From Atherix ibis (lineage: Eukaryota > Arthropoda > Insecta > Diptera > Athericidae), in the NCBI GenBank assembly GCA_958298945.1, contig OY282610.1, forward strand, positions 30,454,167 through 30,518,166: a DNA stretch of 64,000 nt, given 5' to 3'. Below are positions 37,855 to 50,390 of this stretch, in pieces. How positions within the stretch are numbered: the stretch's first letter is position 1; each line of letters begins with the position of its first letter. Both the position numbers and the translations under genes were made by a program. The notes beneath the pieces were generated by a model that was given only the letters and a program-made list of their open reading frames with translations, did not search any database and was not told where the DNA came from.

Positions 37855-39031
37855 CGATGTCTGTTTAAAATGTATCACGAATTTTTAATTTCCGCGGTGT
37901 ACGTATATTCGATTTTCGATTTTTTTGTGGTGTTAAATTGGTACTCATGTCTCTCACTTATGCCGATAAGTTCGGCCATTTTGAATGTTCAGTTAATTTT
38001 TGACAGCTGCTTTGCTTGCATGTGTTTTGGCTCGTCTTCGATATTTGCCCATTCCAAAAAATGGATCAAAGAATCTTTATGAAATTTTGTTTGAAAAACA
38101 AAATTAATTGCACCGACGCATTCCGAATAATGACTGTGGCATATGGTGAAATTACCGTGGACCGAAGCAACGGTTATCGGTGGTACAAAATGTTCTCAGA
38201 GGGCCGAGAAGATGTGAATGACGAAAAGCGTGCCGGACGCCCGAGCACGTCAACAACAGACGAAAACAATTACTCAATTTCGACCAAAAACACTATCGCA
38301 TTAACATTGCTAAGGAACTGTTGGACTCTGTCCGCGACGATTTTGTATATATGTGTATAAAAATATTGAACCCAAATTTTTTCCAGAGGGTCATAACTGG
38401 TTATGACATGTAAACCAAAGCTCAATCATCAAAATGGAAGCTGCCGCATGAGCCAAGACCGAAAAAAGCACCAAGTTCGTTCGAATGTGAAGGTTTTGCT
38501 TACAGTTTTCATCGATTGCAGAGACGTGGTGCATCATGAGTTCTTGCGACAGGGTAGAACGATCAATAAGGAATATTACCTGCAAGTTATGCGCAAGCTG
38601 CGTGAAGCAATCCGCCAGAAACGGATTTTTGGAAGAACAAAAATTGGCTTCTGCACAATGATAACGCCCCTGCTCACGCATCGTTGCTTGTGCACGAATT
38701 TTTGGCCAAAAACAACACACTAATAAAGCCGCAGCTACCGTATTCTCCAGATCTGGCCCCCTGTGACTTTTTCTTGTTCCCGAAACTGAAGAGCCCCATG
38801 AAAGAACGACGCTACGCTACGATTGAGGAGATAAAGACGTCATCGAAGGAGGAGCTGAACAAGATCACAAAAAATGACTTTTTGAAATGCTTCGAGGATT
38901 GGAGAAAACGTTGGCACAAGTGTATAATATCTGGTGGGGATTACTTTGAAGGGGATAAAATAGATTACCATGAATAAACAAATAATTTTTAGAAAAACAC
39001 AAAATTCGCGATTCTTTTTTAACAGACCTCG
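37855..39031 (+). mobile_element. Mariner element, family B, most complete copy
   Basis: Bounded by TA at 37853-37854 and 39032-39033; ends CGATGTCTGTTTAAAATG and TTCTTTTTTAACAGACCTCG. 1177 bp. Contains a 5' leader, a broken transposase gene and a short 3' untranslated part. Relatives are at 9172-10072 and 28926-29175. Confidence 0.9.
38061..38977 (+). pseudogene. Mariner transposase pseudogene, family B
   Basis: From MDQRIFMKFCLKNKINCTDA the plus strand gives the HTH segment and WYKMFSEGREDVNDEKRAGR. The middle, with the second HTH and linker, is deleted after TSTTDEN. ITG then joins directly to YDM, so the first catalytic Asp (ITGDESW in relatives) is gone. After more shifts, GRTINKEYYLQVMRKLREAI, HDNAPAH and PYSPDLAPCDFFLFPKLK follow, ending CIISGGDYFEGDKIDYHE before TAA. 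The second and third Asp are kept. Inactive. Confidence 0.88.
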
Positions 39032-39033
39032 TA

Positions 39034-42000
39034 CAAACCTTTCAGTCAATATGTTTTTTTTGAAGATCACAAGGATATGTGAAAAAAAATTAAGTATAGT
39101 AAAATTTCACAAATTTATTCTTACAAATATTTTGTATATGTGTGTATAAAAATATTAAACTCTACATGAAATAATTCTTAAAATATAATGTAGAAAAGAG
39201 TTCTTCATATTACATGATTATAAAGGTATAATTGGGCGGTATTATTTTGAAAAAGAAAATGGAGCGACAGTCAAAATAAATTTTTAGCACTATGACCATA
39301 TGAACCACAACCTATATAAGATTTTTAATCTGAACCACAACCTATATAACATGACAAATATGAGCTTTGCTGTGCAAAAAGCTCCCAGGACCCGTAATTC
39401 CAAGATTTGGTAATATCTATTAATATCTAATATCGCACGTTCTGACGATGTAAAACTTTTTTTTAAAAGAACTCGCTAACAATTTTTAAACCTTAATAAA
39501 CTTGAACCTCCATCAAGTAATAATCAAATAGCAAAATTAAAACAATATAAAAAAATAAAAATATTATTGAAATTTTCCTTTAAAATTGGTTTTATTAAAA
39601 TTAACTTTTTAAAGTACAGTATAAAATTAGATAACATTTTAGATTCATTTGTCAGCATTTGAAAAATATTACTCAAATAATGAAAAAAAGGAGCAAAAGC
39701 TTTTTTTAATTTTTCCCTAAGAAATTATAAAATAACAACTATTCTTAGTTAACCTTTCGAAGGATATAAAAGTATTTGATCATCTTTGGGAATTTTCTCA
39801 TATATATTTATACAAGCACATGCAAAATTTAATATACATAAAAAATTATAATTTTCTATTTCTTAATTTCTAACTAGAAGAAATGAAAAAAGTTATCTGA
39901 ATAAATATTGTAGTTAGGAAAATATGAAGAAAATATATTGTAGAATGTATTAAACCGGTGGTAGTACACGTATTTTCAAGCATATTTTTAGAAGCCATTC
40001 GAGTTTTTAAAGATAATATATTTGCCTATGGAATAAAGTATTCTACAATACGAATATCTACAATTGTGAATAGTATAAAGTGTGTACTTGTTTATGTTTA
40101 TAAAATTTATAAATATACTTCTATGTATATACTAACTTGTTTGTAGATAAATTTTTATAAATGTGTAGAAAATCTATGGAAGACTTACAGATATAAAATG
40201 CTTAAAAGGATACACGATAAATTGTTGTAGAACATTTGTTGAAAGCGATTTGGTACTTTATCAAGGAATAACGTACGACGAAGAAACAGCACAGCCCAAA
40301 CCTTAGTGCCATTTCCATATTGGCCTCCCTTTTTAAATTGTTAGAATAATACTTAAAAGGACTAGATGCAAAAAAAAACAGCAAAAAATATATTATATAT
40401 ATATTAAGCTATATATAATTTATGTGTGTGTTTATGTTGAATATTGTTGGAGAGTTCTTATGAATATATATAAATAGTCCTCTACAAACTATACTATATG
40501 TTACAGATGCTTTAAATTTTTATCCTTATACAAATATAGTAATTTCTTTATTTCTTTAGTATGTATGTATAGTCTTTGGTTGGTATAGTAGTACACTAGT
40601 GTAAAGTGTAGAGAAAGAACAAATGCTCATGCATTTAGTTTGATAAATTTAAGAATCAAGGCATAGAGATCTGTTAAAGTACGAGTATACATAGCTGGAA
40701 TCTTCGGGGACAGACGACATCTTATGCCTAAGGATATGGCGAGATAATTTACAACTCGGCGTGAACAAAACATCTGCGACACTTAAGTAGAACTACGAGA
40801 ATAAGGTGATGGTTGACAATGGAAAGTATACAGTTAATGACACTAATCGGTGGAATTTTACGCGCTTATTTGCAACGATAATGTTTTCTGGTTTTCTAAC
40901 AGTGGCAAATGTACAGCTCGGTTTTTTGTTCACCAACCTTACTACCACAATCATTACTTCAACCACCCTAACCCCAGTCTCCACATACATCTATCGACCA
41001 AGTCATTTCACTCCTTATACAATATTTACGTCAACTAAACAATACGACTATGCAGATCCTTGAAGAATTGCTAAGAATAATATTGTGGTAGGTAACTTTT
41101 ATAAAGTTGCCCATAGAAAAATAACATAAAGTAAGAAATAAAAATTCTTCCTTCACATATAATTAAAATGTATATCATCGCAAAAATATTTACTAAAAAA
41201 TATATTTCCTAGTTTAAAGTACTTAACTCTTATTCTACTTAAAATTTATAACATTCGATATACAATATAATAGTAGCATTAAAAGTTCAGTTCCATTTAG
41301 GGGCTAAATCTACAAGGTAGAAATCCTTATTTTTAAAGTTTTGCTCATTTTAAATTTTGCAAATAGTCTTTTTATATTTTTTAAATTTAAAGTTTAAAAA
41401 CTAAATAATTTTTTAAAAAAATTTCTACACATTTCGAATTTTGTTATGTTTACGTTAATATGAAAATTATATTTTAAACAAATATTCAAAATAAATTAAA
41501 TTCATATAAATTGAATCTAATTTGAAGTTTAAATTGTATGAGAATTTTAAATAAATTTTATATAATAGTTATAGAGAAAAGATAAAGAAAATTCTTTTTT
41601 TTTTTTTTGCTTGTGTCAATGATCTAAAATCATTTCCGTTGAAAAGCATCAAATTTTTGAAATTGTTTGATGTTTAATGCAAATATACAAATCTGAAATC
41701 CAAATAAGAAAAAGGGATAAAATGCCTCTGCTGATCAAAAGATGAATCTGGCATCCGCTAGAATAGTTACGATATGAGTACGATTGTTTGCCCTTTGAAG
41801 TATCCTTTAGACTATCCAGTTGAATGGAAGTTGCTTTAATGCGAGTACATAGCCAGAAATCAAATCTAAGATTGATTATTTGATTCTTTGCTTTTTTTAT
41901 TATTACATATTTTTTTTCTTTTTATTCCGAATTATTTTTTTTCTTTCTGTGTTTGGCTTTTTTATTTTTCATATAAAATGGATTATAGATATTCGAATAG

Positions 42001-42300
42001 AGAATAAATACAATTTGGCTTTGGTATAGCATTTAAAAGAGACGACATTATATTATCATTTCATTTTTATGATTTAGATACACTCATAAGAGTTGAGAGA
42101 TTCCAAATTGACAAAAAAAAAATTAGTTTTCTATGATAAAAATTGTATAATATTTATTAATAGTGTATTTAATAAAAATTCATTTCAACAACAAAAAATT
42201 TATTTCAAAAGTTTCTATTTTATAAATAATAAAAAATAAAAACATTTTTAAAAGAATTTATTTTTTTATAACCAAATTAATTGTATAAGGTGTGGCAAAC
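39034..42300. other. A+T-rich spacer with one candidate exon
   Basis: TGAACCACAACCTATATAA is repeated at 39301 and 39331. The stretch 40640-41090 is less A+T-rich than its surroundings (see the candidate exon at 40806). The rest shows nothing. Confidence 0.4.
40806..41063 (+). CDS. Candidate N-terminal exon of unknown protein
   Basis: Open frame of 85 codons beginning MMVDNGKYTVNDTNRWNFTR, followed by a hydrophobic run (LFATIMFSGFLTVANVQLGF) that could be a signal peptide or anchor, then a Thr/Ser/Tyr-rich stretch ending TKQYDYADP before TGA. Local base composition is richer in G+C than the neighbours, as coding DNA often is. If the frame is an exon, the donor would have to lie before the TGA, and I found no strong one. 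It lies on the same strand and upstream of the dpr exons, but nothing proves a link. Confidence 0.25.
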   Translation: MMVDNGKYTVNDTNRWNFTRLFATIMFSGFLTVANVQLGFLFTNLTTTIITSTTLTPVSTYIYRPSHFTPYTIFTSTKQYDYADP

Positions 42301-42480
42301 TATAAGAGGTATAGAGCAGAAAAGTAATAAGACCGACATTCTATAACTTTATTTTATTATGGCCCATCAAAGATATTCCCCTCTTGAGTTATCCATCGGT
42401 GGAAGCGTTAGACGTTGTTTTTACTAGAATAACCTTCAGCTCCTCGGTATCACTCCATTTGGTGATGTTATCAGAACTAC
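42300..42480. other. Left flank of the 166-bp array, unassigned
   Basis: The minus strand reads ITKWSDTEELKVILVK, which could belong to a mobile-element protein. I cannot name it. Confidence 0.25.
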
Positions 42481-44127
42481 CAAGATGATGTCATTTTAAG
42501 TATTTTTTTTATCTTGAGGATCAAGAAAAACCCACTACCTGAAATCAGGTGAATACAGGGTCCGGACAACCCCTGTATTCACCTGATTTCACTACTTTCT
42601 GACAAAAAATGTAGTAAAAATTCTACCATAAACTCGTTGATGATGATGGTCTTGATGTCCTTTCAAGTATGTTTGTATCTTGAGGATCAAAAAAAATTCA
42701 CTACCTGTAATCAGGTGAATACAGGGGCTGGACAACCCCTGTATTCACCTGATTTCAATACTTTCTGACAAAGAATGTAGTAAAAATTCTGCCATAAACT
42801 CGTTGGTGATGATGGTCTTGATGTCGTTTCAAGAATTTTTGTATCTTGAGGATCAAAAAAAAAGTCACTTCCTGAAATTAGGTGAATACAGGGGCTGGAG
42901 AACACCTGTATTCACCTGATTTCACTACTTTCTGACAAAGAATGTAGTAAAAATGCTACCATAAACTTGTTGATGATGATGGTCTTGATGTCCTTTCAAG
43001 AATTTTTTTATCTTGAGGATCAAGAAAAACCCACTACCTGAAATCAGGTGAATACAGGGTCCGGACAACCCCTGTATTCACCTGATTTCACTACTTTCTG
43101 ACAAAAAATGTAGTAAAAATGCTACAATAAACTCGTTGATGATGATGGTCTTGATGTCCTTTCAAGTATTTTTTTATCTTGAGGATCAGAAAAAAGTCAC
43201 TACCTGTAATTAGGTGAATACAGGGGCTAGACAACCCCTGTATTCACCTGATTTCACTACTTTCTGATAAGGAATGTAGTAAAAATTCTACCATAAACTT
43301 GTTGATGATGATGATCTTGATGTCGTTTCAAGAAATTTTGTATCTTAAGGATAAAAGAAAAGTCACTTTCTGAAATTAGATGAATACAGGGGCTGGAGAA
43401 CACCTGTATTCACCTGATTTCACTACTTTCTGACAAATAATGTAGTAAACATTCTGCCATAAACTCGTTGATGATGATGGTCTTTATGTCCTTTCATGAA
43501 TTTTTGTATCTTGAGGATCAAAAAAAGTCGCTTCCTGAAATTAGGTGAATACAGGGGCTGAAGAACACCTGTATTCATCTGATTTCGCTACTTTCTGACA
43601 AGGAATGTAGTAAAAATTCTACCATAAACTCGTTGATGATGATGGTCTTGATGTCCTTTCAAGAATTTTTTTATCTTGAGGATCAGAAAAAAGTCACTCC
43701 CTGTAATCAGGTGAATACAGGGGCTGGACAATCCCTGTATTCAACTGATTTCCTTACTTTCTGACAAACAATGTAGTAGAAATGCTACCATAAACTCGTT
43801 GATGATGATGGTCTTGATGTCGTTTCAAGAATTTTTTTATCTTGAGGAACAAAAAAAGTCACTTCCTGAAATTAGGTGATTACAGGGGCTGAAGAACACC
43901 TGTATTCATCTGATTTCGCTACTTTCTGATAAGGAATGTAGTAAAAATTGTACCATAAGCTCGTTGATGATGATGGTCTTGATATCCTTTCAAGTATTTT
44001 TTTATCTTGAGGATCAGAAAAAATTCACTACCTGTAATTAGGTGAATACAGGGGCTGGACAATCCCTGTATTCAACTGATTTCACTACTTTCTGACAAAG
44101 AATGTAGTAAAAATTCTGCCATAAACT
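42480..44127. repeat. Tandem array, ten ~166-bp units, each with a long hairpin
   Basis: ATCTTGAGGATC recurs at 42511, 42677, 42843, 43010, 43176, 43342 (TTAAGG variant), 43508, 43673, 43839 and 44004, a spacing of 165-167 bp. Each unit has an inverted repeat built on TCAGGTGAATACAGGG and CCCTGTATTCACCTGA around a ~10-base loop, then TACTTTCTGACAAAGAATG and GATGATGATGGTCTTGATGT. Units differ by scattered substitutions, and two variants of the loop region (GGACAACCCC, GGAGAACACC) alternate irregularly. No continuous reading frame. Confidence 0.95.
42541..42590. repeat. Example hairpin of the first array unit
   Basis: GAAATCAGGTGAATACAGGG, a loop TCCGGACAAC, then CCCTGTATTCACCTGATTTC: perfect 20-bp arms. 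Confidence 0.95.
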
Positions 44128-44600
44128 TTAATGTTATTCAATGGTATAACCTCACGAGAGCCGTCACTAATTCCCCATTTTCATCGGGTTCGTATTTCGT
44201 TGCTTCTCGACGTTGCATGTGACAAAAAGACAAACACTGCTTTGGGAATGCGATTTTCTGATAGATATTCCTTCGGGAACTCGAACTTCTGATCATTTCG
44301 AACTCTTTAAAATTTCTTCTAAAATGCGGTCTTAGGGTCAAGAATCCCCCATGCTTCTAAATGGGACCTGATTATTCGCAAAGGCTTCGAGGTAGTTATG
44401 GTCTAAATGGTGGTTACCGGCTAAGGTAACAGTATGAGGTATGAGTGTTTGTAAGTATCTCACGCTTCCCGGTACAATCTCCATGATTTTCTTATTTTAA
44501 TTCCGCGTGATGACCGGTGGACTGAAATCGGAAAATCAAAAATAAGGATGCTAAAAACTTATTTGTTTTCCGTAACGAACTACAAAACACAACTTCACTT
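44128..44600. other. Right flank of the array, unassigned
   Basis: Less A+T-rich than average. A 67-codon minus-strand frame at 44138-44341 is not recognisable. It may be part of the sequence that gave rise to the array or of a dead element. Confidence 0.3.
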
Positions 44601-44614
44601 ATCACACTACAGTT

Positions 44615-45295
44615 AGAGGAAACCGGTTGCATATGCGGATGATCTTCTGCTTCCGATTGATAGGGGAAGTGGGGGGTGGGGGGAGTTGGCAGTAGGTATG
44701 CGGTAAAGGTAGCGGGAAGCCGCTATATTCAGATAGGGTCTGAATAGGAGAATAGAATGGGAGTGAATGTTTCAGAAAGGAAGAATGTGTGTATATTGTT
44801 GAGGGGTTTTTTGGCGCCCAGTAGGCCGCCCAATATTCGTTTAGAGGTGGTTGGGGTCCGATACGCTCGGAAAGTACATTTCCTTGGAGTAAAGGTTGGA
44901 AAGAGATTAAACTTTCGGTCTCACTTGCAACATGTAAGGGGGAGCGTGGCCGGTTTGGCTGGGGACTTCGATCCAGAGCGGTGAAAGTCCTGTACAAGGG
45001 TGTATTTGTTCCATGTGCAATATATGCGTCGTGTAACATTATCTGCCACCAGTGTAAGCAAGAGTGGGCATAAATTCAGTCCAGCGTCTGACTCTATATG
45101 TAGAACCGTGCCAACAGATGCAATGCAGGTTCTCATGGGGGAAATTCCATGAAACTGGGTGGTTCTGCGTGAAAGCATTCACTACTATCTACGGCGGGGC
45201 ATCTCGCTTGTTCCAAATCTCTGGTGGGAGATACTGGTAATTATCTCGCGCGCTGTCACTGCTAATGACAGTAGAGATTTAGATACGCCTCATCA
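44615..45295 (+). mobile_element. R1-like non-LTR retrotransposon relic, reverse transcriptase end
   Basis: The plus strand reads PVAYADDLLL with the intact YADD catalytic motif (near 44629-44640). In other frames it reads NIRLEVVGVRYARKVHFLGV, KRLNFRSHLQHVRGSVAGLA, then ESPVQGCI/VLYKGVFV-like sequence, and RTVPTDAMQVLMGEIP with LRRGISLVP. This is the order after the palm domain in R1-clade elements. It is frame-broken and lacks the N-terminal part. Confidence 0.72.
44663..44684 (+). other. G-rich tract, possible G-quadruplex
   Basis: GGGGAAGTGGGGGG followed by TGGGGGG: three long G runs, two of six. Folding is possible but untested; the tract sits in the R1 relic. Confidence 0.4.
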
Positions 45296-47850
45296 CAAAT
45301 AGTTGGAATAATTAGCTTGTTACTGTTTACTGACTGTAAACTACCAGTAATGGTGGTGCGTTGATTGAACATTACTCATGGTTTTATGTTTAACGACAGA
45401 TAAGTCACGTTAAGTAATATAATATTTACTTATCACACTATATAGATTAGCATTGTTACCGGACGAGGTTAAAACTTGTACTCTCAGTTGTAGATTCTCT
45501 ATCGGATATTTTGTACAAAAGCAAAAAAAAAAGTCAAAAATTTCTTACTTAAAAATAATTAATAACCAAAAATATTCATATTAAAATGATCCAAATCAAT
45601 AGTAAAATTTTATAAAAGGTCCAACCGATTATGCAAAGTGCTGATTTTTAATCAAAATCAAATTTCATATAGTATTACTGACATTATAGCTGTTAGTCTA
45701 GCTATTATTAGAAATAATTAATTTCAAATTTGTACGAAATTTTCAATATATTAACTACAACTGTTCGCCCAAGCCTTACCATCGCATATATACCATACGC
45801 AAATATACAGACATGATCGCCGACAGGTCCATTACTCTTATTTAGTATCCATATTTATTTCGATACTTGGTAAAATGACGAACGATCAAATTATTAATAC
45901 AAATAACTTTTACATTGATACCATGAAATATGAATAATGTTCATATTCTCCAATAATCAATGATTCGAAATGATCCAAAGTGGTTCAGGTGTTTAATATT
46001 TAATACACTACTCGTATGAACAGGGATGAAACTTTTCCCTATAAAATTCATCTATACATACTGGAAATTATTATTTTTTTAATTTATTTGGTATTATGAA
46101 TAGCATTAAGAATATTTTCTTTCCTTTTTATATTATTGTTAACATTTTCAAATTGGCTCTCGTTTTGATTTTGTATTATTTTTATTTCGATTTTTCAATA
46201 TTCTATTGTAACTATTGGATTCAGAGTGCTTTCTATTTATTCACATCTCATTTTAAATATTATTTATTCATGAATATAGATAAGTTTTTATTCCAAAATT
46301 CATATAAATATACATACATAGTATAGGTATATTTAGATAATTTTTTTTTTGTGACTTTACCTTATCCTTAGACATGTTTTCTATCTTCTTATTGAAATAT
46401 TTGTGCATTTGTTAGGCTATAAATTTTCGATTATTACCAAATATCGACAGATCTCATAATTATGATTATATATGAGTTTGTATCTCAAACAGTCTCACTG
46501 CAGAGTCATCTATACACATATGTATGTAGAAAGCATTCTCAATTATTCCAATATATTGTATATGAGAATGTAGGTAGATATAAGCATATATACCCATTTT
46601 CAGGACCAAACATACACATCTGCAAATACTCACAGATGTATTAACCGCATAACTAACCATAAGGATATTCATATATTTGACAGAATATTCAAAATAAATA
46701 TTACCACCCAATATCAATATTAACGTATACATATATAGATAAAATAGAGTTTAGCGAATACCAATTTGATTTATTACTTTTCGTACCCAATCGTTACGGT
46801 TCGTATTACAAATAGCTTGGATTTTGACGGTTTATAAACTTTAATTTCATTTTACAAAATTACCCAAAGTAATAAATTACAATTGATTTTATTTAAATTA
46901 TCGAAATTTTGTCAGATATTAATCAGTTGAGAAAACGAAACCAACGCACAAATATACCTACCCTCTGTACAAAAATCTATAAGTATAAAATATATCCATG
47001 CATATTAAATACATTTATTATGTAAACTACAAAAATAAATGTATAATTATAGAGAGAAAAAAATTATTATCATATCTTTTTGCTATAAAGGCTTGATTAA
47101 GAATAATTGTTCACATATTCATTAAATGGCTACAATGATTTTTTCATAAAATTTTCCATAACATTTTTTTATTTTTATTTTTAAACTACAAATAAAGTTA
47201 TTATACAATAGAAAAGGGGAGGATATGAAATTTAAGTTACTATCATAATCGAGCTTAATAGTTCATTTAACAAGAAAAGGACTATTTAAGCCACAATAGA
47301 TAATACTGTACTATCGCAAAGAACCTTATCGAACCCAAAAAGTTTAAATCCATTCGTCCCATACATATTTTGCTTGTAAATTGTACAAAATATAAATAAT
47401 TTTTTCTCAAATTCTAATTGTCTAATACTTTATAAATTGGTGAAAATACAGAATTAATAGTGTACTGATTGATGAACAATCGATACGTTTGCGTATTGAG
47501 TTGGAATCTAGCTCCACTGTATCCCCAAGTTATAAACAAATGGCCTGAGTTGATATAGTAATATGAATTTTTGCATATCAGTATAAATATTGCTAAAAAA
47601 GACTTTAAAAAAAGCCTTTACTAAAAATAACATTAAATAAAAAAACAGGATTAAGACAAAAAATATTAACATTATAAATATTGTTTAATTTGTTAGATTT
47701 GCTAAAAAATATATTAACACAATTAAAATTTTAACATAATTAAATATTGCAAAATATAAAACTGAGCATACGAGAGCAGTATGATAAGTTAATGATAAAT
47801 GGAATGAAATATTGATTTATTCAACAAAAATTTATTTATTTATGAGCAAG
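45296..47850. other. A+T-rich spacer, nothing recognised
   Basis: Contains TATA/CATA microsatellite-like runs (46300-46740). No gene supported. Confidence 0.4.
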
Positions 47851-47859
47851 AAATTCACA

Positions 47860-48609
47860 ACGTGCTGATGATGAAAGAAACATTTTTATTTGCTAAATGC
47901 GTTCAGTTTGTCTTGATTTCATTATCAACTGCTCTAATAATGCTGTATAAATATTGTCCTATTATGGTTTTTCTTTTTTTTTAAGATAGTCGATGAAGAT
48001 AAATAGTACCAATAATCTTTCCTGCCTATGGAACCGCTTTCACCTTCTTTAGTGCCGGTTTGCAAGTAGAAGTTCAGTTTTTGACTGAACTTTACCTTCT
48101 GGTACATAATGTTGAATTAATGTTTTATCAACAGTTATAAATTTATGTAATTATTTCTTTAGATTTCGCTTAAAAATATCCAAATACATCTAATCAAAAA
48201 CGTGTTCCCGTAATAATTGAAGTTATTACGGGAACACGTTTTTGGTTAGATGTTAGCAAATGTGGCACTCATCTCACCGATAGTTTACTCATATTCAAAA
48301 TTTTATGTAAGATATAATAGCCAATTTCTTTTGAGATGTTTACTATCTTAAACATATTCATTCAATGATCTTTTAGAACGATATCATCAACGATTTTATT
48401 AATAATATCTTTGGTGGTATGTTTAATTGAACTTCCTGACCGTCATAGACCGTCACTTTTCCTTATATGACAATAATAAAATTTAGTAAACTAATTCTGA
48501 GTTTTTTCATATAATTATAAAGAGCCTCCAAAATACTTTTCAAGCTTATTTCTGGTTTCAGACATTGTTTTTCACTCAACTTACACACGATATTCATTTT
48601 ATTCTCCAT
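47860..48609 (-). mobile_element. Mariner transposase relic related to families A/C
   Basis: From ATG 48609 on the minus strand: MENKMNIV, then LSEKQCLKPEISLKSILEAL, GKVTVYDG, VPHLLTSNQKRV (linker WVPHLLT), CLDIFKRNLKK, ITVDKTLIQHYVPEGKVQSK with the first catalytic Asp kept, FIDYL, GQYLYSIIRAVDNEIKTN and a damaged HHDNA region. Many stops. A 30-bp inverted duplication interrupts the linker. Confidence 0.68.
48187..48252. repeat. 30-bp inverted duplication with 6-base loop
   Basis: Arm 48187-48216 and arm 48223-48252 pair at 29 of 30 positions around TTGAAG. The arm is centred on AAAAACGTGTTCCCGTAATA. It lies at the codons of the mariner linker region, so part of the transposase sequence occurs twice, head to head. 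Confidence 0.95.
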
Positions 48610-49885
48610 ATTAATAAAAAATATACAAAAAACTTGTCTCCTTTCAAACTAAAGTTATTAATAAATATTTAGAAAATTTTATATAGTATCTTTTTAAGAA
48701 TGTCAGATGATAAAAAAAAATATCATTTTTTTGATATCAGCTAATTTTCTTATATTTATTACTCACTTATCATATTGTCATTATACTACCGTGAAGAATA
48801 CCAGTATAAATTGGCATCGTCAATATTTTCAAATGTCAAATTATCTGTAGTTATTGTAATATTATTATATAATATTTTAGATCTTAAAACATATTTCTTT
48901 GAATTTTTATAAAATAAAAAAAAAACTATTATAATTTCCAACGAAATTCGTGGAATTTTTTTAATTATATCTTTTATAAATTTTATATAAAATACTTTTA
49001 TTTGTAGATTTTTTTATATACTATATATATTAAATAGAATTTAAAATAATTGAAAATTATATTATGGCTCAAATTATATATGTTTTGCTTAATACATAAA
49101 TAGCGATTTAAAATAATATTCTAACATTTCTTTATGAATATATAAAATATAAAAATTATAGTATATTTATAGAGCAAAAAATTTCATTATTTAAACTTTA
49201 CATATATATTTTGATTATAATATAATAAAATTTAATTAAATTTTATATTAAAAATGTGTTTTGTTTTTAAATTTAAATTATAATTTGCAATCGTTTTAGA
49301 ATCAATAAAAAATTTATATGAGCAAAATTTCTTATTGGATCGGCCTCGGTATAATTTCGAATTAAAACTGACCTCACCATAAAAATTAAATAATATTGAA
49401 AATTTTATCATAGTAACAAATTAATACCAAACAATAAATTTAATCTCAATTTCCATATTTATTGTACAAAAAATAAAAATCCCTCAACAATATTTTTTAA
49501 TAAAAAAAAAATATTTATAACATAAATCATTTTTTTTAATAATTTTATTTTATTTGATTTATTTATATTTTATAAGTTTTTTTTAAAACTTTTGCTTATT
49601 TTATATAACAACCAAATAAATTACCAAAAAATTTCTTAAAATTATTTAATAATATTGCTCACTCATTTTAAATGTTTATACAATATAATTTTGATGTTCC
49701 CTTCTCTTTAAATTTTGCAAGATAACCAAAACCTTATTGCAATATGAAATAAAAATATATTTAAAAAAAATATTATAAATATTTCTACCATAAAAAAACA
49801 TATATAATATATGCCATAATTATAATTTGTTAACTTCATATTGAATTGCTTATTATTTTCTTGAATTTTCTTTTTTTTGTTTCAG
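48610..49885. other. Very A+T-rich, probable intron
   Basis: Almost pure A/T sequence, ending in a long pyrimidine tract before the acceptor at 49884-49885. Confidence 0.4.
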
Positions 49886-49939
49886 CCGAGTCCGATCCTA
49901 GGGAAAAATATTCAGAGCCACAATATTATGACATCAAAG
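49886..49939 (+). CDS. Probable 54-base dpr linker exon
   Basis: A strong acceptor (pyrimidine tract ending TTTGTTTCAG) is followed by 54 bases and a GT at 49940. In phase 1 it reads ESDPREKYSEPQYYDIK, a hydrophilic stretch, and it leaves one base (G) that joins with CT of the exon at 61077 to make Ala. Both ends are phase 1, like the edges of Ig modules. The donor (AAAG|GTCAGA) is only fair. The 11.1-kb intron to the next exon is plausible for this family. I do not recognise the peptide itself, so the assignment rests on splice signals and phase. Confidence 0.45.
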
Positions 49940-50390
49940 GTCAGAAATCGCTCATATAATTTTACATAAAATTAAAAAAATATTTATTCATTAACAAAAA
50001 AATCCCTAAAATATCAATAAAAATATTGTTAATTCCCTTTTTTTCGACTTTTTTTTTTGTTAACTTATTACTTGATAACAAATTGTAATTTTTTTATATA
50101 TTATTTTTTTACAATAAGCATTTTTTTTTGTAATATTTTTAGATGTTATTGTTGCCCTTTAATTTTATGTTTTTATTAGTTGACATTCTATTATTTATTA
50201 TTGTTATTAATTAATATCGTTTCAGCAAAATTAGTACCCTTAAATAGGAAAAATAATCAACGTGAAATAACTTACATAAAAACCAGTAACAAATTGGGTA
50301 TAGAAACGAATAGGTTTTTTTTAAATATTTTTATCCGATATTTACAACTAAAAATATATTGTATTATAAGAAGCAAATTTACATGAGAAA

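Noticed and set aside
42711..42905. Minus-strand frame crossing the 166-bp array as a repeat protein
   Set aside because: The frame does not continue through the other units; stops occur in most.
50180..50386. Frame after TTTCAG at 50225 as a further dpr exon
   Set aside because: The translation (AKLVPLNRKNNQREITYIKT) has no Ig or Dpr features and there is no good donor.
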